Below, piece after piece: positions 6,347 to 14,208 of a stretch of 14,451 bases of DNA. The notes under the pieces are model-generated. The model was given only the letters and a program-made list of their open reading frames with translations, ran no database searches and was not told the DNA's origin. The position numbers and the translations under genes are program-made. Origin of the DNA: Gammaproteobacteria bacterium (GTDB taxonomy: Bacteria; Pseudomonadota; Gammaproteobacteria; Thiohalomonadales; Thiohalomonadaceae); contig JAPHSO010000310.1 of assembly GCA_026193675.1 (NCBI GenBank), positions 1-14,451 on the forward strand. The letters run 5' to 3'. Position 1 is the first letter of the stretch. Every line of letters starts with the position of its first letter.

Positions 6347-7993
6347 ATGGATTTCCAGCGCCTTCTCCTCTTTGCAGGACTATCTTTTACCCTTCTAATG
6401 ATTTGGGAGGCGTGGCAAAACGACTACGTGCGACCGCAACAGCAGGCTCAAGAGATAGCACAAAATTCAGCTGCTAATCGTAGTCAGGATCTTCCAGGTC
6501 TTCCGAAAGTTGATGCACCCGCAACCGTAGCCGATGCCCCAGCGGCCATAGTGCAGCAGGTTAAGAGTAGTCAGCGTATCTCTGTTGTTACAGATGGCTA
6601 TAATCTTGAGATTGATACTCTGGGCGGAGATCTTCGTCGAGTCGATCTTGTTAACTATCCCATTTCAAAAGATGAGCCCAATTCACCGTTTCGCTTGATG
6701 GATGATGAAGGTGTCGCCTTTTTTGCGCAGTCTGGTCTGCTAACAGTTGATGGCGATAGTAAAGACTCACCAACCCATCATGATATATACACTGCGGCAC
6801 AGAGTAGTTACTCACTAAAAGAGGGTGAGGATAGACTTGATGTTGAGCTGACCTGGAAGGGTGATAATGGTCTAGAGGTGACAAAAGTCTATCGTTTCCA
6901 TCGTGGTAGTTACCTGATCGATGTCGATTATAAGATTAACAATGGTGGTGAGAGTAAGTGGCAGGGGCATCTCTATCATCAGCTTCAACGTCAGCAACCA
7001 ACTGATGAGAACAATATGTTTATGTACACCTATACTGGTGGTGTGCTCTATACCGATGCTGAGAAGTACGAGAAGATCACCTTTGATGATATGGCCAAGG
7101 GCAATATCAGCCGTACAAATACAGGCGGCTGGGTTGCGATGATTCAGCACTATTTTCTTGGTGCCTGGATTCCTCCGCAGCAGGAGAATATTAACTACTA
7201 CACCAAAAAGGGCTCAAATGAGCGATTTATCATTGGTGGCGTGGGGGACAAGCAGACCATCAATAGTGGTGAGAGTGTGATTCTTAAAGGCCAGCTATTT
7301 GTTGGGCCTAAACTTCAGAGCGCGCTTGAAGAGACAGCACCTGGATTGGAGCTAACGGTCGATTACGGTTTCCTTACCATTATCGCCAAACCACTCTACT
7401 GGATGCTCGATTTCATCCATAGCTTTGTCGGTAACTGGGGTTGGGCGATTATCTTCCTGACAGTTCTTATTAAGGCGGTCTTTTATAAGCTCTCCGAAAC
7501 CAGCTATAAATCGATGGCCCATATGCGCAAGGTCCAGCCAAAACTGGTGACTATGAAGGAGCGCTATAAGGACGACAAACAGGGTATGAATCAGGCGATG
7601 ATGAAGCTCTATAAAGAGGAGAAGATAAACCCTCTGGGCGGTTGCCTGCCGATTCTGGTGCAGATGCCGGTCTTCATCGCCCTCTACTGGATGTTGATGG
7701 AGAGTGTAGAGATGCGCCAGGCGCCATTTATGCTCTGGATTCAGGATCTCTCAATCGCCGATCCATACTTTGTGCTACCACTGATTATGGGTGCCACCAT
7801 GATGATTCAGCAAAAGCTCAATCCAACACCGATGGATCCAACACAGGCGAAGGTGATGATGGTTCTACCGATTGTCTTTACCGTCTTCTTTGCCTTCTTC
7901 CCCGCAGGACTCGTTCTTTACTGGGTGGTCAATAATGCGCTGTCAATTCTGCAGCAGTGGTATATCACCCGTATTGTTATCGCCGAAAAATAG
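6347..7993 (+). CDS. yidC: Membrane protein insertase YidC
   Basis: Inserts and folds inner-membrane proteins, alone or with the Sec translocon. The 548 residues match the gammaproteobacterial form. There is an N-terminal membrane anchor (residues 3-20), a large periplasmic domain to about residue 340, and then the conserved five-helix core containing MRKVQPKLVTMKERY, KEEKINPLGGCLPILVQMPVFIALYW and FAFFPAGLVLYWVVNN. Lysine occupies the position of the E. coli groove arginine (TVLIKAVFYKL); from memory this substitution is common in the family. The gene is tightly linked to yidD and is followed by a terminator 24 bp after its stop. No strong ribosome-binding site is seen, which suggests coupling to yidD. 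Confidence 0.98.
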   Translation: MDFQRLLLFAGLSFTLLMIWEAWQNDYVRPQQQAQEIAQNSAANRSQDLPGLPKVDAPATVADAPAAIVQQVKSSQRISVVTDGYNLEIDTLGGDLRRVDLVNYPISKDEPNSPFRLMDDEGVAFFAQSGLLTVDGDSKDSPTHHDIYTAAQSSYSLKEGEDRLDVELTWKGDNGLEVTKVYRFHRGSYLIDVDYKINNGGESKWQGHLYHQLQRQQPTDENNMFMYTYTGGVLYTDAEKYEKITFDDMAKGNISRTNTGGWVAMIQHYFLGAWIPPQQENINYYTKKGSNERFIIGGVGDKQTINSGESVILKGQLFVGPKLQSALEETAPGLELTVDYGFLTIIAKPLYWMLDFIHSFVGNWGWAIIFLTVLIKAVFYKLSETSYKSMAHMRKVQPKLVTMKERYKDDKQGMNQAMMKLYKEEKINPLGGCLPILVQMPVFIALYWMLMESVEMRQAPFMLWIQDLSIADPYFVLPLIMGATMMIQQKLNPTPMDPTQAKVMMVLPIVFTVFFAFFPAGLVLYWVVNNALSILQQWYITRIVIAEK

Positions 7994-8017
7994 ATAACAA
8001 TCTCGAAATTGATTAAG

Positions 8018-8048
8018 GGCGTAGGGTTTCCACTCTACGCCTTTTTTT
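8018..8048 (+). terminator. Rho-independent terminator after yidC
   Basis: A 7-bp perfect stem, GGCGTAG (8018-8024) with CTACGCC (8035-8041), and a 10-base loop, followed by seven Ts. The stem can extend outward through AAG pairing with the T run. It ends the rpmH-rnpA-yidD-yidC transcript and lies only 14 bp before the mnmE start codon. Confidence 0.85.
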
Positions 8049-8062
8049 GTTGAAATAGAGCC

Positions 8063-9436
8063 ATGAGTGATTTGACCAACCAGACCAATACAACAACGGA
8101 GACCATTGTCGCATTGGCGACACCACCAGGTCATGGAGGCATTGGGGTGATTCGGATATCGGGTTCACTAGCGGGTAAAGTTGCTGAACAGGTTCTGGGA
8201 CACATTCCCAAACCACGCTATGCCGAATACACCCCTTTTACCGGGGAAGATGGTGAGATGATTGATGAGGGGATTGCCCTCTATTTTCCATCTCCAAACT
8301 CATTTACTGGCGAGGATGTTCTTGAGCTGCAGGGGCATGGTGGTCCTGTTGTTATGGATCGAATTCTCTCATCCATTCTTAAAGATGGTGAAATCAGGGC
8401 GGCTAACCCGGGGGAGTTCTCTGAACGTGCATTTCTTAATGGCAAGATGGATCTGGCCCAGGCAGAGGCAATTGCAGACCTGATTGAGGCAAGCAGTGTT
8501 GAGGCTGCTAAGTCGGCACTCAGATCGCTACATGGTGAATTTTCACAAAAGATCGACACGTTGGTAGAAAAGCTAACGGAGCTAAGAATCTATGTTGAGT
8601 CAGCGATAGATTTTCCTGAAGAGGAGATCGATTTTCTTGCTGATGGCGAGGTGCAACAGCGATTGACCGAGGTGACTGACAAGCTAAATCAGGTTCAGCG
8701 GTCGGCCAAACAGGGAAACATTCTCCGTGAGGGGATGAATGTTGTGCTTGCAGGCCAACCCAATGCCGGGAAGTCGAGTCTTCTTAATGCCCTGGCGGGA
8801 GAGGAGAGCGCAATAGTGACCGATATAGCCGGAACGACCCGCGATCTGCTCAAGCAGGAGATCAATATTGATGGGATGCCGCTGCATATTGTCGATACCG
8901 CAGGCCTTAGAACCAGTAGTGATCCTGTTGAGCAGGAGGGGATCAGGCGTGCCTGGCAGGCGATAGAGGGGGCCGATCGAGTTCTTCTACTCATCGATGA
9001 CCGTAACGGTTTCAGTGATCAGGATGAGCAGATTATTGAGCAGCTGCCAGATGGGATGGGGGTGACTGTTATTCATAATAAAATCGATCTCACCGATTCA
9101 TCTCCATCCATTGATGAGAGTGGAAATCGCGCTCGTGTTGCACTGTCAGCGAAAAAGGGTATCGGTATCGATATTCTTAAAAGCCATATCAAGGAGAGCA
9201 TGGGTTATCGGGGCCATGGTGAAGGGAGTTTTATGGCAAGACGTCGCCACCTTGAGGCGATTAACCGCGCGCAGCACAATCTCAATTTAGGTCAGCGGTT
9301 GCTAGATCAGGGTAGTGGAGAACTGCTCGCAGAGGAGTTGCGTCTGGCTCAGATTGCTCTGGGAGAAATTACCGGGGAGGTAAGCTCGGATGAGCTGCTG
9401 GGTAAAATATTCTCAAGTTTCTGTATTGGTAAGTAG
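8063..9436 (+). CDS. mnmE: tRNA uridine-5-carboxymethylaminomethyl(34) synthesis GTPase MnmE
   Basis: GTPase that works with MnmG to modify the wobble uridine U34 of certain tRNAs. At 457 residues it is full length (E. coli has 454). The N-terminal domain has ATPPGHGGIGVIRISG (folate-binding fold), and a helical domain follows. The embedded G domain has G1 GQPNAGKS at 231-238, DTAGLR, NKID and SAKKG. The protein ends in FCIGK, which carries the essential cysteine. The ATG has only a weak purine-rich upstream sequence. It sits just after a terminator, so it needs its own promoter or readthrough. The usual downstream partner mnmG is not next to it; a convergent gene lies 17 bp away. Confidence 0.97.
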   Translation: MSDLTNQTNTTTETIVALATPPGHGGIGVIRISGSLAGKVAEQVLGHIPKPRYAEYTPFTGEDGEMIDEGIALYFPSPNSFTGEDVLELQGHGGPVVMDRILSSILKDGEIRAANPGEFSERAFLNGKMDLAQAEAIADLIEASSVEAAKSALRSLHGEFSQKIDTLVEKLTELRIYVESAIDFPEEEIDFLADGEVQQRLTEVTDKLNQVQRSAKQGNILREGMNVVLAGQPNAGKSSLLNALAGEESAIVTDIAGTTRDLLKQEINIDGMPLHIVDTAGLRTSSDPVEQEGIRRAWQAIEGADRVLLLIDDRNGFSDQDEQIIEQLPDGMGVTVIHNKIDLTDSSPSIDESGNRARVALSAKKGIGIDILKSHIKESMGYRGHGEGSFMARRRHLEAINRAQHNLNLGQRLLDQGSGELLAEELRLAQIALGEITGEVSSDELLGKIFSSFCIGK

Positions 9437-9453
9437 AAAAGATTAATTAAGAC

Positions 9454-10182
9454 CTATTTGCTAAAGCCATGTTCAGCCCAAATTCGGTGCAGGGTTCCAT
9501 CTTTAACCATCTCATTAAGAGAATCATTTAGTGGCTGAATAAGGTGCTCATTTTTCTTATGAAGCAGATGATGAATCGGTTGGTTCACCAATGGTGGTTC
9601 AGCTGCATATATCTCTCTATAACCAAAGACATCAACCAGGCGCTTCCCCTCAAACTGGTTGAGAATGGCGATATCAACCTGGCCGTTATGAACCAGACTA
9701 AGAGCCGATGCGGCATCGTTTGTTAGAATGGTTTGTGGATGATTTTGCAGCTTGTTAACAACGAACTTAAAACTTCCGAGAGCGGCAACACTGTAATTTT
9801 TTAGTGAAGGCCAGCCATAGACTTTTGGATCAGCCATTTTAGTGAAGGCAGAGAGTCGACTAAACAGGATGGGGGTGGGAACAATAAGCAGATTTTCATG
9901 CTGGGAAAGAACATACTTTAAACGCCCAACCTCACCATCAGTGAGCCCATTATTGGCGACAACAATCGACCGATTTCCAGGCAGTCTATTAAACTCAACC
10001 TTGATACCAATCCGACGATAGGCCTCAATCAGTACGGGCTCTGTAACACTATTAATTACAGAATTGTCGCGTGATGCCAGAGTAACGGTTGTCTCCCCTG
10101 AAACTAAAGGGGTTGAAATAGAAAAGAATACAGTGAGAAGCAGAGTTTTAAGGGGGATTTCTTTAATATTAATCATTTTCAT
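9454..10182 (-). CDS. Periplasmic solute-binding protein, SBP family 3-like
   Basis: Looks like an exported protein of the bacterial extracellular solute-binding family 3 fold, as used by amino-acid ABC transporters. The chosen start (ATG 10180-10182) has a strong AGGAG ribosome-binding site 10 bp upstream and gives 242 residues with a signal peptide: basic N terminus, hydrophobic LLLTVFFSIS, likely cleavage after VSG at residue 29. Further features typical of the fold are PVLIEAYRRIGIKVEFNRLPGNRS, then DGEVGRL, and near the end LNDSLNEMVKDGTLHRIWAEHG. No permease or ATPase gene is adjacent, so it may be an orphan binding protein with a sensory or unknown role. The ligand cannot be predicted. 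It converges with mnmE and diverges from hemB. Confidence 0.8.
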   Translation of the reverse strand: MKMINIKEIPLKTLLLTVFFSISTPLVSGETTVTLASRDNSVINSVTEPVLIEAYRRIGIKVEFNRLPGNRSIVVANNGLTDGEVGRLKYVLSQHENLLIVPTPILFSRLSAFTKMADPKVYGWPSLKNYSVAALGSFKFVVNKLQNHPQTILTNDAASALSLVHNGQVDIAILNQFEGKRLVDVFGYREIYAAEPPLVNQPIHHLLHKKNEHLIQPLNDSLNEMVKDGTLHRIWAEHGFSK

Positions 10183-10210
10183 AACATCCTCTCCTTCAGA
10201 ATAGTGGTAA

Positions 10211-10248
10211 TTGCCCCTGGTAGCAACAGGGATGAATCGGAGGGGCAA
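10211..10248 (-). promoter_or_regulatory. Leader inverted repeat with alternative pairing, upstream of the solute-binding-protein gene
   Basis: An 8-bp perfect inverted repeat, TTGCCCCT (10211-10218) and AGGGGCAA (10241-10248), lies about 30-65 bp upstream of the solute-binding-protein start. A second stem, CCCTG/CAGGG with a 7-base loop (10215-10231), uses some of the same bases, so the two cannot form together. It could be an RNA control element in the leader of the minus-strand gene or a protein operator between the divergent genes. No family match is recognised. Confidence 0.35.
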
Positions 10249-10318
10249 AATGTGCTGCTAATCACTCAATGAATACGCTAGAATCTATTTTATTCCCTCT
10301 AATTAAAGTTGAAATGCT

Positions 10319-11335
10319 ATGTCACAAATTGAGACGACACGTGGCACCTTCCCCTGGATTCGTAAACGACGTATGCGTCGTGATGAGTTTTCACGACGGT
10401 TGATGCGCGAAAACCGTCTAACTACAGATGACCTGATCTACCCAATGTTTGTCCTTGAGGGTACAAATCAACGGGAAAAGGTTGTATCAATGCCTGAGGT
10501 GGATCGAGTTTCAATCGATCTGCTGCTAAAAGAGGCGGAAGAGCTGGTTAAGTTAGGGATCCCGATGATCTCGCTCTTTCCGGTTACACCACAGGAGGCA
10601 AAAAGTCTGGATGCGGCCGAGGCCTATAATCCAGAGGGCTTGGCTCAGCGAGCTGTTCGTGCCCTGAAGGCTGAATTTCCGGAGCTGGGTGTGATGACCG
10701 ATGTTGCCCTGGACCCTTTTACCACTCACGGCCAGGATGGCATTATCGATGATAGTGGGTATGTGGTGAATGATGTCACCACCGAGATTCTGGTCAGACA
10801 GGCGATCTCCCATGCAGAGGCGGGAGCCGATGTTGTTGGCCCTTCTGACATGATGGATGGTCGTATCGGCGAAATTCGCGAAGGGCTTGAACGCAATGGC
10901 CATATCCATACCCGAATTATCTCCTACGCTGCTAAATATGCCTCAAGTTTTTACGGACCATTCCGTGATGCGGTAGGTTCATCAGGTAACCTCGGTGGAG
11001 GTAACAAATATACCTATCAGATGGATCCCGCAAACTCAGATGAGGCGCTATGGGAGGTTGCTCTGGATCTGGAGGAGGGGGCCGATATGGTGATGATTAA
11101 GCCGGGCATGCCCTATCTCGACATTATTCGCCGCATTAAAGACCAGTTTGGGGTTCCCACCTTCGCCTATCAGGTGAGTGGTGAATATGCGATGCTCAAA
11201 GCGGCTTCGATCAATGGCTGGCTCGATGAGCGCAGTGTGGTGATGGAGTCTCTTCTCTCGTTCAAGCGAGCAGGCGCTGATGGCATTCTCACCTATTTCG
11301 CCAAGGATGTAGCGGAGTGGTTGGCTGAAGAGTAA
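10319..11335 (+). CDS. hemB: Delta-aminolevulinic acid dehydratase (porphobilinogen synthase)
   Basis: Condenses two 5-aminolevulinate molecules to porphobilinogen, the second common step of haem synthesis. The 338 residues include both Schiff-base lysines, K206 in YAAKYASSFYGPFRDA and K261 in MVMIKPGMPYLD. The metal-site segment reads ALDPFTTHGQDG (about 130-141), with aspartates (D132, D140) where zinc enzymes have cysteines. This places it with the Pseudomonas-type enzymes that do not use catalytic zinc. The lysine spacing of 55 residues also fits that group as I recall it. The ATG at 10319 gives the family N terminus, with no strong ribosome-binding site. The divergent neighbour encodes a solute-binding protein. 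Confidence 0.97.
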   Translation: MSQIETTRGTFPWIRKRRMRRDEFSRRLMRENRLTTDDLIYPMFVLEGTNQREKVVSMPEVDRVSIDLLLKEAEELVKLGIPMISLFPVTPQEAKSLDAAEAYNPEGLAQRAVRALKAEFPELGVMTDVALDPFTTHGQDGIIDDSGYVVNDVTTEILVRQAISHAEAGADVVGPSDMMDGRIGEIREGLERNGHIHTRIISYAAKYASSFYGPFRDAVGSSGNLGGGNKYTYQMDPANSDEALWEVALDLEEGADMVMIKPGMPYLDIIRRIKDQFGVPTFAYQVSGEYAMLKAASINGWLDERSVVMESLLSFKRAGADGILTYFAKDVAEWLAEE

Positions 11336-11341
11336 CTCTTC
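11327..11341 (+). repeat. Perfect hairpin spanning the hemB stop codon
   Basis: GAAGAG and CTCTTC flank the TAA stop codon, forming a 6-bp stem with the stop codon itself as the 3-base loop. No T run follows, so it is not a classic rho-independent terminator. It may affect mRNA stability or expression of the downstream gene, or be chance. Confidence 0.35.
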
Positions 11342-11383
11342 CCGGTAGTAACGCCCAGAATTTAAAATTAGGAGTAATGACTC

Positions 11384-12064
11384 ATGGCACGTAAAAGTAC
11401 CGTATTTAGTATGTTTGGCTCTTCGCCAGTCAAGCCATTGCAACAACATATGGAGAAGGTGATTCTCTGTACCAACGAGCTGATTCCATTTTTCAACGCC
11501 GCACTGACTCAAGATTGGGAGGAGGCGGCCAAAATTCAGCAGTCTATCTCCAAGCTTGAAAACGATGCAGATGATCTGAAGCATGAACTGCGCATGAAAC
11601 TTCCCAGCGGGTTGATGATGGCAATGTCCCGCCGAGATCTGCTGGAAGTGCTTTCAATGCAGGATAAGGTGGCCAATAAATCGAAAGATATTGCCGGCCT
11701 GATCCTGGGTAGAAAAATGGCGTTCCCCAAGGATATTGGTGAGTGCATTTTAGAGTTGATCCAGCGCAGTGTTGACGCAGCCACACAGGCTCAGACCACC
11801 ATCAACGAGTTAGATGAGCTGGTAGAAACCGGTTTCCGAGGTCGTGAAGTGGAGCTGGTTGAGGCGATGGTCAACAGGCTTGATGAGCTTGAGAGTGAGT
11901 CAGACAAAATTGAAATTAAGGTTCGTGGGATGGTGTTTGAAGTTGAAAATGATCTCCCCCCTATTAACGTGATGTTTATCTATCAGGTGATCGACTGGGC
12001 TGGTGAGTTGGCCGATCTGGCGCAACGGGTTGGCAGCCGTTTTGAGCTGATGCTGGCGCGCTAG
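11384..12064 (+). CDS. DUF47 family (PhoU-like) phosphate transport regulator
   Basis: Cytoplasmic, mostly helical protein of the DUF47/TIGR00153 family, distantly related to PhoU and usually encoded beside a Pit-type phosphate transporter, whose activity it is thought to modulate. The 226 residues start MARKSTVFSMFGSSPVKPLQQHM and contain long acidic helices, including ISKLENDADDLKHELR and a late MFIYQVIDWAGELADLAQRVGSRFE, which is typical of the family. The ATG has a good AGGAG ribosome-binding site (11370-11374) 9 bp upstream. The pit gene begins 13 bp after the stop, so the two are almost certainly co-transcribed. Its exact biochemical role is not known from sequence. Confidence 0.92.
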   Translation: MARKSTVFSMFGSSPVKPLQQHMEKVILCTNELIPFFNAALTQDWEEAAKIQQSISKLENDADDLKHELRMKLPSGLMMAMSRRDLLEVLSMQDKVANKSKDIAGLILGRKMAFPKDIGECILELIQRSVDAATQAQTTINELDELVETGFRGREVELVEAMVNRLDELESESDKIEIKVRGMVFEVENDLPPINVMFIYQVIDWAGELADLAQRVGSRFELMLAR

Positions 12065-12077
12065 GGGATAGATAAAG

Positions 12078-13328
12078 ATGGAATATGCAGAAATTTTTAT
12101 CGCGCTTGCGGTTATCTTTGGTCTATTTATGGCCTGGGGCGTGGGAGCGAATGATGTTGCCAATGCAATGGGAACATCTGTTGGCTCTAAAGCGGTTACC
12201 ATTAAACAGGCATTTATCATTGCCGCTATTTTTGAGTTTGCCGGCGCCTATCTCGCTGGTGGCGAGGTGACCAAGACGATTCGTAAGGGAATCGTCGATG
12301 CTAATGTGCTTTCTGGGAGTCCCGAACTGGTCGTCTACGGTATGCTTGCGGCGCTACTTGCTGCAGCAATCTGGCTACTTGTCGCATCACGCGCCGGGTG
12401 GCCGGTCTCCACAACCCATACAATTGTTGGTGCCGTGGTCGGTTTTGCCGCTGTCGGTATCGGTATCGAGGCGGTTCAGTGGGGGAAGGTTGGCTTTATC
12501 GTCATGAGTTGGGTGGTCTCACCGGCACTTTCAGGGGTGATCTCCTATTGGCTGTTTGTCAGTGTTCAACGGCTGATTCTCGATACCGATGATCCGTTGC
12601 AAAACGCTAAGCGCCTGGTACCGTACTACATCTTTCTGGTTGGCTTTATTATTTCTCTGGTCACCATCTTTAAGGGTCTCAAGCATGTCGGTCTTCAACT
12701 ATCGGTTATGGAGAGTTACTTGATTGCCGCAGTAGCGGGTATTGTGGTGATGATTATTGGTAAATATTTCATCTCAAAATTAAGCTTCGATCCCGCAGCT
12801 GATCGTGACTTCCACTTTGCCAATGTCGAGAAGGTCTTCAGTGTATTGATGGTAGTGACCGCCTGTGCCATGGCGTTTGCCCACGGCTCAAATGATGTGG
12901 CCAATGCGGTCGGTCCTCTGGCGGCAGTGGTTGGTATCGCGGAGAGTGGTGAGGTTGCCCAGAAGAGCATCATGCCATCATGGATTCTGCTACTGGGAGG
13001 AGCTGGTATCGTTCTTGGTCTGGTCACCTATGGCCATCGGGTGATTGCCACAATCGGATCTGGTATTACAGAGTTGACACCAAGCCGTGGATTTGCGGCA
13101 ACATTGGGGGCAGCAACCACCGTGGTTATCGCCTCTGGAACCGGTCTGCCCATCTCGACCACTCATACATTGGTTGGAGCGGTGCTTGGTGTGGGTCTTG
13201 CGCGTGGAATTGCCTCTCTTGATCTGAAGGTGGTGAGAACCATATTCCTCTCATGGATCGTCACCCTACCAGCCGGAGCAATTTTGGCAATTGCCTTCTT
13301 CTTTATGTTGAAAGGGATATTCTCCTAA
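12078..13328 (+). CDS. pit: Inorganic phosphate transporter, PiT family
   Basis: Inner-membrane carrier of the PiT (TC 2.A.20) family that takes up phosphate, or metal-phosphate, driven by cation gradients. The 416 residues have about ten hydrophobic segments and the duplicated family signature, GANDVANAMG at residues 23-32 and GSNDVANAVG at 270-279. Two matching STTHTIVGAV / STTHTLVGAV motifs reflect the internal repeat. The start follows the DUF47 gene by 13 bp with a GGGGATAG-like purine stretch upstream. The stop codon directly abuts the aroE start. Whether it prefers phosphate, sulfate or another anion is not certain from sequence, but the DUF47 partner favours phosphate. Confidence 0.93.
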   Translation: MEYAEIFIALAVIFGLFMAWGVGANDVANAMGTSVGSKAVTIKQAFIIAAIFEFAGAYLAGGEVTKTIRKGIVDANVLSGSPELVVYGMLAALLAAAIWLLVASRAGWPVSTTHTIVGAVVGFAAVGIGIEAVQWGKVGFIVMSWVVSPALSGVISYWLFVSVQRLILDTDDPLQNAKRLVPYYIFLVGFIISLVTIFKGLKHVGLQLSVMESYLIAAVAGIVVMIIGKYFISKLSFDPAADRDFHFANVEKVFSVLMVVTACAMAFAHGSNDVANAVGPLAAVVGIAESGEVAQKSIMPSWILLLGGAGIVLGLVTYGHRVIATIGSGITELTPSRGFAATLGAATTVVIASGTGLPISTTHTLVGAVLGVGLARGIASLDLKVVRTIFLSWIVTLPAGAILAIAFFFMLKGIFS

Positions 13329-14180
13329 ATGGGTCTGCTCGATTTTGATGCCAAACCAGACGGCTATGGGGTGATGGGTAATCCGATCAGCCATAGTCGA
13401 TCACCACAGATTCATGCGCAATTTGCTCAGCAGACCAATCAGCGAATCACCTATGAGGCGATTCTGGTTGATCTGGGTGGATTTGAGAATGGGGTGGGTA
13501 ATTTCCAGGGTAACGATGGCAAAGGGCTAAACGTTACGGTTCCATTTAAAGAGGATGCCTTTCGTCTGGTCGATGAACTCAGTCTGCGCGCCAAACGAGC
13601 TGAAGCGGTTAATACCATTAAGATTAACGATGATGGCAGCCTGTTAGGCGAAAATACCGACGGGGTTGGACTGGTCCGAGATCTCAGTAACAACCTCAAT
13701 TTTTCACTTAAAGGGAAAAACATTCTGGTTCTTGGTGCCGGTGGTGCGGTACGAGGTGTTCTTGCACCACTATTTGAGCATCAACCCTCAAAGATTACGG
13801 TAGCAAATCGAACTGTAAGCAAAGCAGAGTCTTTGGCGCTCAGTTTTGGTGATCTCGGCGAGATATCTGCATCTGCATTTGAGCACCTGTCGGGCGCATT
13901 TGATCTCATTATTAATGGAACCGCTGCGAGTCTTGCGGGCGAGCTTCCTCCTCTCCCAGATGGTCTTGTGACTAGCGCCACCCTCTGCTACGACATGATG
14001 TATGCAGCTAAACCTACACCATTTATGGAATGGGGGAGTGCGCAGGGTGCGGAGTGTGTTTCAGATGGTCTGGGGATGCTGGTAGAGCAGGCGGCTGAAT
14101 CATTTAAAATTTGGCGTGGCGTTGAACCCGAGACCGGCCCAGTTATCAAACAGATCCGTACTGAGCTGGGAGGAGGATAG
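13329..14180 (+). CDS. aroE: Shikimate dehydrogenase (NADP+)
   Basis: Reduces 3-dehydroshikimate to shikimate with NADPH, the fourth step towards chorismate and the aromatic amino acids. The 283 residues carry the shikimate-binding SHSRSP (21-26), catalytic lysine K74 in NVTVPFKE and catalytic aspartate D111 in ENTDGVG. The nucleotide-binding GAGGA is at 136-140, and NRT at 160-162 is typical of NADP preference. The ATG immediately follows the pit TAA, so translation is probably coupled even though the two functions are unrelated. The length is slightly above the usual 270-275 residues, with a modestly longer N terminus. The identification is secure. Confidence 0.96.
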   Translation: MGLLDFDAKPDGYGVMGNPISHSRSPQIHAQFAQQTNQRITYEAILVDLGGFENGVGNFQGNDGKGLNVTVPFKEDAFRLVDELSLRAKRAEAVNTIKINDDGSLLGENTDGVGLVRDLSNNLNFSLKGKNILVLGAGGAVRGVLAPLFEHQPSKITVANRTVSKAESLALSFGDLGEISASAFEHLSGAFDLIINGTAASLAGELPPLPDGLVTSATLCYDMMYAAKPTPFMEWGSAQGAECVSDGLGMLVEQAAESFKIWRGVEPETGPVIKQIRTELGGG

Positions 14181-14208
14181 AGGCTCCCTTCTCAGGTTGC
14201 CAAAGCTA

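Noticed and set aside
9437..9453. Bidirectional terminator between mnmE and the convergent gene
   Set aside because: The 17-bp gap contains only a short AT palindrome (TTAATTAA) and no stable GC stem.
10256..10284. Possible hemB promoter with TAGAAT at 10279-10284
   Set aside because: The -10 is good, but the hexamer 17 bp upstream (TGCTAA) is far from a -35 consensus, so it was not annotated.
11048..11584. Minus-strand 178-codon open frame opposite hemB and the DUF47 gene
   Set aside because: It crosses two well-supported plus-strand genes and has no recognisable domain or ribosome-binding site.
11900..12220. Minus-strand open frame opposite the DUF47-pit junction
   Set aside because: Antisense to conserved coding sequence, with no supporting similarity.
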